Positions 1 to 11,263 of a stretch of DNA of 64,000 bases are shown piece by piece. How positions within the stretch are numbered: position 1 is the stretch's first letter; every line of letters starts with the position of its first letter. Source of the stretch: Albifimbria verrucaria. Taxonomy: Eukaryota; Ascomycota; Sordariomycetes; Hypocreales; Stachybotryaceae. The stretch is taken from contig JAHREC010000049.1 of NCBI GenBank assembly GCA_020081605.1, positions 4,509,784 to 4,573,783 of the forward strand. The letters are read 5' to 3'. Position numbers and translations under genes: made by a program. Under the pieces are notes generated by a model. The model made no database searches. It was not told the DNA's origin and saw only the letters and a program-made list of their open reading frames with translations.

Positions 1-1433
1 CTGACAGTGTTAGGCGACAGGAACGACGAATTCATATTATCTCTTTTCGGTTCGTTGGACCGAGACGAGAATGGAGAGTCTATTGAGGTTCGTTCATGCA
101 GCAATTGGATGCTTAATATTACATAGTAACATTGATATTAGCCTCAACCTGGCCCCGGTCCAAACAAGGTATGTTCTACAGTCCCTGTACCTCAGCGAGC
201 TCGCAAGGATCAAGAATATATCTGAACAAGTCCAGGGCATAATGTATTACAAACCAATAGACCTGGAACGAGGACTGTTCGCCAAGTGGAAGATTAGTGA
301 AGATTCCTCGGCTCGTATCGCTGTCGGGTAGGTCAAGTCAAATCTATCACACAACATGTAGACTCACAAGAACAGTAACTTTGGCGGAAATGGAAGGCTT
401 GATATTGTATCAGTTCGATATAATGTCAAAAGGTATTACGAGGAACCTGAGCCCATCATTACACTTCACCTAAACCAGTTTGCTGAAACAAGCACGGCTG
501 CCTCGGCAAATACCATCGTCCCTACTCTCTGGGATAAGGAGGGTATGATATACGTTGCCCGTCCAGCCAGTGTACGTCAAACTCAGAGGCTTCCACTTAT
601 TGAGGTAGCCAACTTTGCCCTGAGTGTAGAGATTCATCCCAAAGGAGCCAAGTCGACCTCGAGCCAGGTCACGGAATCAAGGTTCTCTATGGCTCTATTT
701 CAGATGGACACGACTTCAGAAGTGCGCTTGGTGTGGAGCCATTCCCACAAATTGTCCCAGTCACCGGTAACAGCACAATGTTTCATGCCAGTGAAGAGTT
801 GGGTGCGATTTTACTTCGCATTGAACCAATTGCCGAGGCTGGAACATGGCCATCAGCACAAGACGTCCCTGTCAAAACTACCTTCAATACAAGCAGACAG
901 GGCATCCATTTTCCAGAGCTACAATTCAAGAAAGTAGAAGACCTGTGGTGGGGTGCTCGCTTCAAGGGCATGGAGTTTTACAACCTCTCAGGTTTCTCGT
1001 TTCGATTCGAGGATGACAAGACGCACATTACGCATATACAATTCTGGACCGCTGGTAAGTGTCTACCAATTGGTGATTACAAGACGACTAGATTAACTCT
1101 CTTTTAGGGACTGGTGTTGATTGTGGCGTGCACAATCATAGCGGCGACATGTTCAAAGAAGTTCACGTATGTTTGTCACTAGGTACACAGGATGGCGGTA
1201 TGTCTTGTCTCGAAGGTGATACGTATAATCCGGATGGCAATAATTCTTTCAATCACGTGTCTATCCCTCCACTCTATGAGCATGGCGGGATGTGGCTTCG
1301 AGATTCTAATGGGTTCCCAATCCGAGGTAAAAACAATGTTATCTCTTATCCATGGCATAAGTGGCAGGCTGGTAGTGGGCCAGATATTGATATTTGGATG
1401 GCAATTGAGTTTAGTCATGATTTAGTGCTATAA
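1..1433 (+). CDS. Aldos-2-ulose dehydratase/isomerase-like protein, 3' part
   Basis: This is the C-terminal part of a protein that starts left of the window. The last exon (about 1110-1433) carries HNHSGDMFKEVH, a cupin-type metal site with three His and one Glu. An upstream segment around 660-700 reads PGHGIKVLYGSISDG. Both resemble the beta-propeller/cupin enzyme aldos-2-ulose dehydratase, which converts anhydrofructose and glucosone to pyrones; assignment is by recognition only. Introns are likely at about 332-375 and at 1054-1109 (GTAAGT...TTTTAG). Reading continues from one frame (HPKGAKS, about 630-650) into another (about 655 onward), which needs one extra base near 650, so the gene has a 1-nt deletion or a sequencing error. 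The stop is at 1431-1433. The family is moderately certain; the start is not visible. Confidence 0.55.
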
Positions 1434-1439
1434 TTTTAT

Positions 1440-2140
1440 CTTTAGTATACTTTTTGAATTTCATCATTCTCGCTGATTAAAGTAGGGATAATATCAGATG
1501 AGTGAAATACACGGGTTATATAATGGCTAGTTAGTAATATAAGCTTATCTATAGCTTTAAACTTTTAATAAGTTAGGTTGGGTTATATAAGTAATAATAT
1601 TAAATCATAAGTTTTATTTATCTTTACTTTATTAAAATAAAAATATTATTATAAAATAGATTATATAAAATTAATAAACTTTTAACTTTCTATTTAAATT
1701 AAAATACTTATAGATAAAAACTTAAGCTACTTTAAATATTTAATATATAAATTAATATATAAGGTTTTTTAATAATAATATCTAAGATATAACTTAATAA
1801 AATACTAAAGTACTTACAATTGTTATATAATATTATATAATAGTATTATCTAGATAGCTAAATAAAGAAATAGAACCTAATTAAAATAATAATAAGAGTA
1901 TCCAGATAGCAAAGAGACACCCGGGCTTCACCCTCTTAAAATTGCCTAACTTGCAGAAGCTCATACTTATTACTTATTAATGTAATCCTTAGCAGAACAT
2001 GCAACACGCATTCGGAATATTTTGCTCTGATTCACGGGCTAAAGGCTAGTACTAGTTAACTATTTGCAGGGGAATGCATTTGTTTTCACACCGTGGAACT
2101 GAAATATGCCAATTATTTTCCCGACATTGTTGAAATCTGA
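1440..2140. repeat. AT-rich, RIP-like intergenic block
   Basis: Between the first gene and the rhamnosidase the sequence is strongly AT-rich from about 1500 to 1910, with dense TA, TTAA and TATAA words and no sustained reading frame. This composition is typical of repeats mutated by RIP (C-to-T in repeats). The flank at 1910-2140 has ordinary composition but no recognisable gene; it should hold the 3' ends of the two converging genes. Confidence 0.6.
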
Positions 2141-2144
2141 CAGA

Positions 2145-4727
2145 TTAGTGGCGCGCTTTATGATACTCATGATAACCCGAGCCTACTTGGACTGATTCCT
2201 CAGCTCCTGGCAACTTAACCAACGCCTTTGTGTTTGGCGGCACCCACAGATTCAGATGAAACTCGCCACTATCAATCCACCACTTAGCCCGAACCTCGCC
2301 ATAGCCACTCAAGTATCGCGTATCGGCGCTCGTGATATCTCCCCTGGTACTGGCTCCACGGCAACCTTCTTCCAACCGGGTTCCGCAGGTGCTAGTCCGC
2401 CGACGGTGCGGTGTATCCAGTCCGAGACAGCACCAAACGCGTAGTGGTTGAAACTCGTCATCTCACCTGGATTAACAGTGCCATTAGGGAGCAGGCTATC
2501 CCATCGCTCCCATGTCGTCGTGCCATTCATCACTACCTGGTACAGCCAGGATGGAACCTTGGTTTGCAGGAGCATTTTGTAGAAGTCTTCTACTGCATCG
2601 ATGCGCTGAAGAGCTGGGCCGAGTGTCGGCGTCCCAGCGAAACCGGTTCCAACGAGGTAGTCATTCTCCGATACGATGGCCCTAAGTGTTTCAGCTGCGC
2701 CTTCGAGCTGGTCTTCGGTGAAGATCCCAAACTCGATACCCATAGCGTATGCCGTCTGAGTGCGATTAGCCATTGCGCCATCTGTAACCCACGCTTTTTG
2801 GAACTCGGCCAAGAGGTCGTTGTGTTGCTGGCTATACTCCTCCGCCTTGACATCATCACCGAGGACATCTGCCATTTCTGCTAAGATTTGTGTCATGCGG
2901 ATGAGGTACGCATCGGCAACAAGGATGGGGGTGGTGGTGGCTTGTCCAGGTGAATCAGCTGGTGCCTTGGGGTCAAGCCAGTCGGCGAACTGAAAGCTGC
3001 TGCGGTTCCAGAGACCTGCTTCATTTCTTGAGATACCTGTGTCAACCCACGCTTGAGCCTGCGCAAATTGCTCCCTAAGAACCTCGAGGTCACCAAACGA
3101 TCGGTACAGATTCCATGGATTGGCCACAGCCACATCCCCCATACAGCAGCTGGAGTCGCCGGCGCATTCGGCGGCAGCGTGGGGACGTAGAAGGGAACCA
3201 CCATCGATTTATTCCTTTGCATCTCTGACCATACATCACGATGCCAGCCCCTCCAGAAGCCAGCCGTGTTATAGAGAAAATTAGATGTGGGGCCGAAAGC
3301 GTGGGCATCACCAGTCCAACCCAGCCGTTCGTCGCGCTGGGGACAGTCTGTAGGAATAGACAGAAAGTTACCTTTCATAGACCACCGTACATTCGAATGA
3401 AACTTGTTCAGGAGTTTATGGGAGCACTCAAACCAGCCGGTTCGCTGAAGGTCGCTATGGACAACGATGGCTGTGACAGATTCCTTTGTAAGCAACGTGT
3501 CCTCGGGCCAACCGTCGATCTGAGCATATCGAAAGCCATGAAAAGTGAAGCGAGGTTCCCAAGTTTGCGGACCTTTACCATTAAGAATAAGATAATCTGT
3601 TGCATTGGCTTGTCGAAGGGGACGGAGACTAAGCTCTCCATTCTCGAGGACTTCAGCATGCTTGAGGGTTAGCTTGGTACCCTCAGGACCTTCCACTGTC
3701 AGCCTGAGCCAGCCGACCAGGTTCTGGCCGAAGTCGAGAAGCGTTTTCCCGGAAGGTGATTTGAAAATCTGCTGGACGCTACGCTCCTCGACCTTACGAG
3801 TGGGTGGTCCGTCCGGCGATGACAGCTTTCCCTGGGCATTGCGACTGTCTTAACAGAAATCCAGTCTTCGCTATTGAACGAGGGGCTTGACCAACCCTCA
3901 ATGTCTGCTTCCAGCCGAGAGTCGTATGACTCTCCATCATAGATAGTCGCTTGCACGATTGGTCCAGTGCTAGCTTGCCACGAATCATCAGTTGGAACTC
4001 TTACTAGGGTCCCATCTTCCAGAGTCACAATCAACAGGGACAAGACCCCAAGTGTATCTCCCCAATGTTCTCGTGACCCTCCTCCAAAACCCAACCGGCC
4101 CGCGAACCAGCCCTCGCCAACCACAACACCAATCGCATTGTCGCCATCCTTCAGCATTCCAGTAACATCGTATGTGTCATAGACATGACGGTAATTGTAG
4201 GATTGCCATCCAGGAGCAAGCACGTGGTCGCCAACTCGTTGTCCGTTGATCTCAGCTTCGTAGATGCCTAGTGCCGTGATGTAGAGCCGAGCCGAATGTA
4301 TAGCATGTAATGTAAATTCTTTTCGAAAGTAGATGGGTCGCTTCGGCTCGCCAGTCTCTGTCTCTCTGTTGGCGATAACCGGAGCAGCTCCGGCCCAGTC
4401 ATCGTCAGACAGTAGACCTGTCTCGACGGTGACCCAGTCTGACCACGGTGTAGACTGGCTGCATCGCCCATGGGCTCTAGCGCGGACTTTGGCTTGCTCG
4501 GCCGAACTAAGTGGCTCGTCTGGCCAAGGAACAAGTAAAGACTGAGAGGAGTTGGCAGAATGTACTGTTGAGGGGCCGTCTGCGCGAAGGACCTCGATCT
4601 CAAATGCTGATTGCTCCCAGTTAGTGGCATTCCCTTCGAACCGCCACGAGATGCGAGGCGATGCCTCGGCGATGCCAAGAGCTGCCACGTGGTGCTCGAT
4701 GGTGACTTGTGAGATTAACACTGCCAT
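2145..4727 (-). CDS. Alpha-L-rhamnosidase, GH78 family (frameshifted)
   Basis: The product would release L-rhamnose from flavonoid glycosides or pectic side chains. The start (MAVLISQVTIEHH) is typical of fungal GH78 proteins without a signal peptide. An N-terminal beta-sandwich region (about 3850-4700) is followed by the catalytic hallmark IPTDCPQRDERLGWTGDAHA (about 3300-3360) and an (alpha/alpha)6 region that includes ETSFNHYAFGAV-like residues near 2450. The C-terminal domain ends at 2145. The reading frame changes three times. Each change is repaired by one extra base: near 3821-3830, in a run of five C (plus strand) at 3136-3140, and in four C at 2341-2344. Family identity is near certain. 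Whether the gene is truly broken or the assembly dropped bases is open. No introns are needed. Confidence 0.9.
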
Positions 4728-5640
4728 ATTTGACCATGTTTTCTTTCACCGCGAGCAGCATGAGCATAAGCTATGGATTTATGTTAATGAGCCTCGGTGT
4801 TGAATGTGGCGTGTGAAGTAGGACCATGCCGATCACTTCTCTTGAGCTAGTCCGGGGTCTGACTATCGCTAGATCAAGTACCGAGGGCAAATTACGGGCT
4901 ATAATGGCTTATAGACGCATCTCCTTTGTGAGGGTCGTTGGTCATGATATCAATGTTCCGCCTCCTACGGAACTATTTTTTCCCACTCTCCGGGTCGTTC
5001 CTTTGTGTTCCTTCCAACATTCTACTTATTCCATTAAGTTACAGCTTCTCCAATCTGTTTCCGCTTCACAACTTGTTGTTTATATATCAAGAAATGTGAT
5101 TTTACTTTTAAGCAGTAACCCCTGCCCACACAAACTTCGATCGGCCCGGGGTTTGCGGGAGATCATCATCCCCACATTGACATTTGCGGGGTTGCAACCA
5201 AATACGCGTTTAGGGCACTCATGCTGGGGCTGTGGAGTCCGATACAAAGCGATCAGCTCGGGGCTTGTCATGGAATCACCATTTGCCGTGGTATCTGCCG
5301 ATTACTCCGGTGAGCTCCCTTGCCACCTAGATTTAAGTAAAGAACCAACCGTCGCATCTCGCATATAGATAAACCGAGAGCTCCTCAGTTTGGTGATCCT
5401 TGAATCTATTGTGTCAGAGACCAAAGCATCAGATGATCCTTTATATCCATCGCAACAAGTTGAAAAGGTTCGTTCAACAAAGGAGTCACACGTGTATCCG
5501 CGCAATACTGACGCCTAGGGTTATGAAAGAAATACCCATTGCAAGTGAAGATCTATTTTCAATTTTGATAGACTTTTCTTCACCCGAATACCGTCACCGT
5601 ATATACTGGTTTGGCAAGGGCCCCTAGATAAGCTATCTAA
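4728..5640. other. Intergenic region upstream of the rhamnosidase gene
   Basis: About 0.9 kb of normal composition. It should contain the promoter of the leftward rhamnosidase gene. Several long frames cross it on both strands but none shows a recognisable domain, an intron signal or a consistent start, so no gene is called. Confidence 0.4.
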
Positions 5641-6800
5641 TAAGCTAGCTGCTAAGCTAATAAGGGATATGATAGCAGATAGGTTAGTTAAGCTGCTGCT
5701 ATTAAACCCGATCTAGATTATTATTATAGCCTTAGTAAATAAGCTGTCTATTAAGATATATTATATTATTATAGATAATCTTTTTTATTATTAAATCTCT
5801 TTAAAGCCCTTAGGATTATAAGGGTTAGGGCTATAGGGACCTGCTATATAAGCTATAGGCTATATTATTATATAGCTAACCTTAAGGAAATTAATAAAAA
5901 GAATAATTATAATAAACCTAAGGCTAGCTTAAAGCTTAGTCTATATTTAATAATAAGGTTAATAAAAAAATTAAGGCTTTAGTTAGTTATAGCTATAGCT
6001 ATAATTAATTATTTTAAAGGCTAATTAAATAATTTAAAAAATAATATTTTAATATTATTTTTATTTATAATTTATATAGACTATAAGATTATTATAAAAA
6101 AAAAAAAACTTAATTTAATAAAATTATATAATTATTAAATTAAATAGAAATTTAATTAAATATTTATTTTATAGCTATATTTTTTATTAATAGCTATTAA
6201 TTATATAAATTAAATAAATAATATAAATAAAGCTAATTATCTAAGATTAATTATATAGCCTAAATATCTTTAATACTAAGGCCGAGCCCAGGCCTTAACC
6301 TAGGACTTCCTCCTTTTAACTACCTTTATAAATAGCTTTATTTTATAGCTTCAAGGGCAGCTAAGTTAAAAGCCCTATAGATTATAAAGTCAGTAGCTTC
6401 GAGCCCTATCCAACGATATTTTCAAGACCCACGGCATGGCCGGTCAATCAAGGAAGAGATATATATCCAAGGATATAGTCACCCTGATTAAATAATATCA
6501 GCCAGGCCCTAGAGGTCAGGCTCCTGTTTAGTATATTAAGGCCTTCGTATTAGCTCTAGGAGTCGAAGTTCTCAATACCCTAGAAAGCAGGGCCTATTAT
6601 AATAGCTAGATACGAATAGTATTAATAGCCAGGTCCAGGCCCGGCCATAGAAAAAAGTAACATAGCCTCGGTGGGGCTATCTAACCATAATATATCCCTT
6701 TATAAAAAGCCTAAATACTAGGATTTTTATTATTAGCTAATTTACTAGCTAGTTAATATTATTAGGTTTTTCCCGGTTTTAATTGGATTAGATCTATGTC
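5640..6800. repeat. TA-rich RIP-degraded repeat relic
   Basis: Very rich in TA, CTATA and TTAATA words with poly-A/T tracts (for example near 6098-6110). A moderately GC island at about 6280-6660 has many TAG/TAA triplets in all frames, as expected when CAG/CAA codons of a transposon are mutated by RIP. No terminal repeats or recognisable transposase could be made out, so the parent element is unknown. Confidence 0.55.
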
Positions 6801-6827
6801 CGATACCTCTATGGAGGCTTACCACAT

Positions 6828-7172
6828 TTAAAGAGATACAGCAGACACAGGATAACTTTTCCTAGGGTTTGTTGATTTCATAACGTGCAAGTGGTCCAAA
6901 ACCCAAGACTCGATGGCTTCACTACGTTGACCAAGATATACATAATGGTCCAGTGCGTTCTCCTCCAACAACATCATCAGCAGTGGAAATACCTGTGGCA
7001 GGGCCACAGCATGACTAACTCTGAGAGCCACTGTGAAATGCGCTGAGACTATGAATCGGAGGGCAATGCAGCTGCATATTAAGTTACTGGTCCAGTAACA
7101 CACCAGCGAAGGTAGGCGCGGTGTAGGCGCAGGCCTGATGGCCCCCACCTCCCTTAGCACCAAGTTCAGCAT
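6828..7172 (-). CDS. Unidentified open frame, 114 codons
   Basis: An open frame on the minus strand rich in Leu, Val and Ala (SAHFTVALRVSHAVALPQVF) that then turns charged (EENALDHYVYLGQRSEAIES). It may be the 3' exon of a degraded gene whose 5' part would lie near the serine carboxypeptidase relic. I recognise no family; it may also be a chance frame next to the RIP block. Confidence 0.2.
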   Translation of the reverse strand: MLNLVLREVGAIRPAPTPRLPSLVCYWTSNLICSCIALRFIVSAHFTVALRVSHAVALPQVFPLLMMLLEENALDHYVYLGQRSEAIESWVLDHLHVMKSTNPRKSYPVSAVSL

Positions 7173-7329
7173 ACACAGTACCAGTTCTTGTTCATCCCAT
7201 CAGATCGCTAAGAAGGCTTCGTGGGAGTGATCTCAATGGAACATTGGTATGTTATGTAACCCTAACCCCCTCTCCAAGAATTAAAAGAGCCTATATGAGC
7301 CTTCCCATTCAAGCATTCAATCATATCAA

Positions 7330-8245
7330 ATGCAGTTCATGTTTCAAACTTTTTGCGTAGGGGTCCTGGGTTTCTGGACCCAGTTCTGCTTCTCGGAGTT
7401 CCTACCAAATCAACAAGAAGATGAGGTAAGGCAGTGTGGTAGAATAGGTGGTAATCACAAATCCCTCAATATAAATACAAAAGGTACGTAGGCAGGAGTA
7501 TTCCTCGTGCTACACAAGGATCAGAAATGGTTCAAATGAGGGATCGCTCAAGATCTGAGGTGAACGGGTCACAAATCCCGGAGGTCGATTGGGATGTTGG
7601 CGAGTCATAACCCTGGCTTGCTGCCCAGTGACAACAAGAACGACAGCAGTCGGCTATCCTTTTGGTTTTCCACGTTGAGTAAGCCGATCAAAGACGAAGA
7701 AATGGTAATCTGGCTCAATGTGGTGTGAGTTCTGTTACAGATATTGTGTTCTAATGGTGGCTAAGCAGTTTGGGTAGCTTGGATGTTCCTCAATTGGAAG
7801 AGTTGGTTCAAGCGAATAGGCCCCATTTCGTGGCTAGCCGGAACACATAAGCCTGTCCCAAACGAATAGAGCTGGCATCATAAGACCAACATCATTTGGG
7901 TCGAGCAGCCGACTGGCCCTACCTTTTCTCAAGGAACCGTAACTGCACGAGATATTAAAGACGTCCTCGTCAGTGCCTTGGTTGTTGGAAGAAGTTCGTG
8001 GAGACCTTCGACTTGCAGGGCTACAAGATTTAAATTCCTGGCTCATGATGTAGCGGACAGTGATGTCCCTCCGTCTCCAATGCGATGCTTGATACTAAAG
8101 ACACGGAGCTTTACAACATTCCGGGCATGAGAGTTCACAGTGGTTTTCTTGGCGCAGGATATACCGTATCTGCGCCAGGTCGAGAAATGGAGCCTAGTTC
8201 TTCGCCTCAATGTTACAACAATGGCAGATATCCGGTCTGTTGCGA
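7330..8245 (+). pseudogene. Serine carboxypeptidase (S10) pseudogene
   Basis: A TATA-like box and a short leader precede ATG 7330, which begins a hydrophobic signal-peptide-like stretch. A likely intron is 7436-7495. The segments then follow a fungal S10 carboxypeptidase in order but in changing frames: RNGSNEGSLKI (about 7530), SRLSFWFSTLSKPIKDEEMVIWLN (about 7650-7724; first part quoted only as landmark), GPISWLAGTHKPVPNE (about 7820), IIWVEQPTGPTFSQG (about 7890) and MLDTKDTELYNIPGM (about 8083-8128). At 8030-8075, where the GESYAG nucleophile motif is expected, the frame has several stops and the serine motif is gone. The C-terminal half with the catalytic Asp and His is absent. It is a truncated, dead gene. 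Confidence 0.65.
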
Positions 8246-8425
8246 CAACATTTAGACTCTCAAGTAATATTAACAAGTGTCGTATTTCCTCAAGCGGACA
8301 TTAGCCTAGTGGGATTCCCGGTCCAACTTTGGTGCCCTTCTTACCTTAAATCCACAAAATATCTTAAGTAGAGGTAGGCTGTAAAATTAATCCTCATTTT
8401 ATTATTCTATCAAGAAAAGAGACAT

Positions 8426-10311
8426 TCATGCCCCAAACCGTCTCTTACGCTTCGACAATTCCAGCAATTTACATAAGAAAGTTGACTGTTTTAACGCCGG
8501 CCAATACTCATCCACTATTGCGAACTCAGCATAATGGGACTCCCATAACGCAAACCCACTCAGCCTGTTCTCTCCACTTGTCCTCATTATAGCATCGATT
8601 GGCGGTAAACCAAGTCTCGCGGAATATATATTATTGGAAATATCAGCCTCACTTATCATCTGAACTGCTTGCTCCAACCCCATCCCGTCATGCTCCACCT
8701 TGTCGTTCAGTGCCAATTTCATAGCACGGACAACTTCTAACCGTCCGCCATAACCCAATGCGAGCTGAAAGTTGAAAGCAGTATTCTGCTCTGTGTCAGC
8801 TTCCATTTTGACAATCCATTCGTTGAGATAGCTCGGGAGGATGGATCTATCGCCGACCACTCGAAAACGTATACCCGGAATGACGGCCCATAATTCACGA
8901 GCGAATTCATCACTAGTGGAATCAGCCATTAAGCAGAATAGGTTACCCAGTTCTTCAGGTCCTCGCTTGAGATTGTCATTGGATAATGCCCACACGGTGA
9001 GGTTTCGGACTCCGGAACTAAATGACCACGATAAAACCTCAAGTAATTTGTGTCGACCAGCTCGATGGCCACCCAGTACACTGTCAAGCCCTTGACGTCG
9101 AGAGTAGCGGCGGTTGCCGTCCATAATGATACCTAGATGTTGCGGCGGGTGTGTAGCTCCATGTTTAAGTATGCCACGGTAATATGAGCATTTGATGAGC
9201 TCGATAAATTCTTGGGGTAATCCAGGAACTGTGGGTTTTGCTATTCTGTCGGTGTTCATTCTCGGCAGAAGAGTATCCAAGTCTGAGATATGTTGAGTCG
9301 TTTTGCCAGGCAATTGCTTTGATTGTCGGCCATTCCCTTACCAAAAATCTCCTGGTGCATTTCGAGAATAACATTTTCCATGTTCGGGATCACAGTCACC
9401 ATGAGTTCTAAAGAGCCATCGAGAGAGAGTATCTCAGGGCAGATTGCGTAATGAAAATAGGATATGCCGCAGTGAATCTTGCGCACGCACCACCAGACAA
9501 ACCTCTCAATAATTCCAGAGGTCTCATAAGGTTGCATCAGGACATTCTGTGAAAGTTCTCGGACATATGTGTTGAATAGCAACATTTGAGTGGTGGCCAA
9601 AGGCTTCTTCAGAAATCCCTGAAACCCAAGGGTCTTAATCTCTATCTGAATATTACCCAGTTCTGTGTATTCTTTGAAGATCTCCAAGGCTTTTTCGGGG
9701 TCCATTCCGAACTCATTTCGTAAGTATACTTCCACATCCGTAATTGTACTCAGTCTTATTTGTCCTTTGTCCTCTGGGTCGAGCTTATCGGCCATGCTCA
9801 TCACAGACCTTACAAGAGCATTCACACGCTCTAGGTTCATGCCTCCCAAGAACTCGTGCGTTTTTACAATGCCGTACGCAATTGTGGCGAAAATCGCTAA
9901 GTTGGTGTCGAAGTTAGCGATGGGGGCCGATCGGTGCAGCGTTTGCAACCAAGCTATAATTTGTTGTCTTTCGAAATCATTGGCTCGTATAGCGAAACGG
10001 ATGAACGCCATTGAGCGGATGAGTTGCCTCCAGGGTTTAGTGCTGTAATTGCTGTGTGCACCAAGAACCTTTGCAAAACGTGGATGCGACATCTCAAGTG
10101 CAGACGCAATAAAGACTGTAGAGAGGATAATATCGCCTCTGTTGAAGAGGGCCCGCGTTTCGTCATTTGAAGGGTATGTATTTTGCCACACCATTCTTGT
10201 ACTTCGAACTCCTTTCCATTTCTGGAGGAGGAGGAGGACCGTAATATAACTGATGACCATTACGAGCAAACTGCTCGCAATTAGGAGTGCGAAGTCCATG
10301 CGGGTTTGCAT
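8426..10311 (-). CDS. Fused DUF2236/mpaB-like domain and cis-prenyltransferase
   Basis: Two open frames join into one gene if the 59-nt intron 9283-9341 is removed (donor GTAAGG, CTCAAC branch-like site, acceptor CTCAG). The splice gives EIF-DLDTLLPR with no stop. ATG 10311 begins MQTRMDFAL and a membrane segment (about residues 5-30). Residues ~60-320 resemble DUF2236, the family of the fungal oxygenase MpaB and bacterial rubber oxygenase (HPRFAKVLGAHSNYST, IRSMAFIRFA, LQTLHRSAP with a candidate haem-ligand His); this match is weaker. The second half is clearly a cis-prenyltransferase: HLGIIMDGNRRYSRR with the catalytic Asp, RTSGENRLSGFALWE, and the C-terminal RRFG motif. It should condense isopentenyl diphosphate into a Z-polyprenyl chain, probably at the ER membrane. 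The whole coding sequence is free of frameshifts, unlike most neighbours. Confidence 0.75.
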
Positions 10312-10318
10312 TGATTGT

Positions 10319-10352
<34 letters not shown>
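10319..10352. repeat. (CAG)n microsatellite
   Basis: About eleven CAG units (CTG on the gene strand) lie directly upstream of the ATG of the fused oxygenase/prenyltransferase gene. If translation began further upstream, this would encode a Leu run in front of the membrane segment, but no ATG supports that; it is more likely in the 5' UTR. Confidence 0.9.
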
Positions 10353-10439
10353 ATGATCTCAAAGATTTTCAGTTGATCCCGCCCCGTCCAGGGAAGAAAG
10401 TAATGAATAAACAACTGAGGCTCGGACGCTCCTGAACAT

Positions 10440-11260
10440 CAGGGGACATTTCAGGCTATTGTTGACGCTCCGGGTATCCAAAAAATAGAAATGCTGTGAT
10501 ACAATATAAAGGTTACAAGTCTCTGAGACCAGCTCACTCAGATTTTTTTTAATGATAAAATTCGCGGCCTTGCCAGACAGTTAACACACCGCTCACATTT
10601 CGCGCAGCACACTTTGACACTGCGCGATTATCAAGGACGGTAGTGCGGCAGTATTACTACCATAGACTTTCCGAAACCTTGTTTGGGATGTCTCAAGGCA
10701 GCCACGCGGCTCATCTCAGGAGAACGACTCATGAAATCAACTCCCCAACGAACTTGCGAGCCTGATCGGACCGACTTGGAAGAAACTCGCTTTTTGCAAG
10801 TTGAGAATATGTGAGACAAAACCCATCATGAAGTCTGGGTGCACGTCTATAGGTAAGATCAGTCTTGAGCTTTTCTGCGCCTGGACACGAGAAAAGGAGA
10901 AACATAGAAAAGCAAAGAAATTTCGAGCTGGGGTTGAAATGGAAACAAATCACCTCACATCAGTTGAAGACTTCACACTAGGCCTCTCTAGTAACTAAGA
11001 AACTACGCATCTATGTATTCGACATTGGTTCTCCATACACAGCTCCTAGAAAATGTACCACGATAAAGTGGCAGTCACCATCTTCACACATACAGCGCTC
11101 ATGATCAGCCGTCAGTAACCAACGCTTCTTGCTTGAAAGCCCAGATATTGGAGCGCTATAAAGCATTTAACCCGTTGATGGCGAAGAATTATATATTCCC
11201 CTTGAAATATTAGGCAATTTTACTTGATGCAGAGCTGCTAATGAGTGATGCATAGGGTTA
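10440..11260. other. Intergenic region, no gene recognised
   Basis: Ordinary composition. Short frames exist on both strands (for example minus 10631-10819) but show no domain, start context or intron support. The left part presumably holds the promoter of the leftward fusion gene. Confidence 0.35.
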
Positions 11261-11263
11261 GCC

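Noticed and set aside
4826..5368. 180-codon plus-strand frame upstream of the rhamnosidase
   Set aside because: No domain, no typical composition, no intron or promoter signal; likely a chance frame.
9256..9313. Overlapping stop and start (ATGA at 9256-9259) suggesting two separate, translationally coupled genes
   Set aside because: Coupled ATGA overlaps are a bacterial habit. A standard 59-nt fungal intron removes the stop and joins both frames cleanly, so one fused gene is the better reading.
10163..10414. Minus-strand frame with a poly-Ala run and a Pro run
   Set aside because: The Ala run is only the CAG repeat in another frame, and the rest overlaps the true N-terminus of the fusion gene in the wrong frame.
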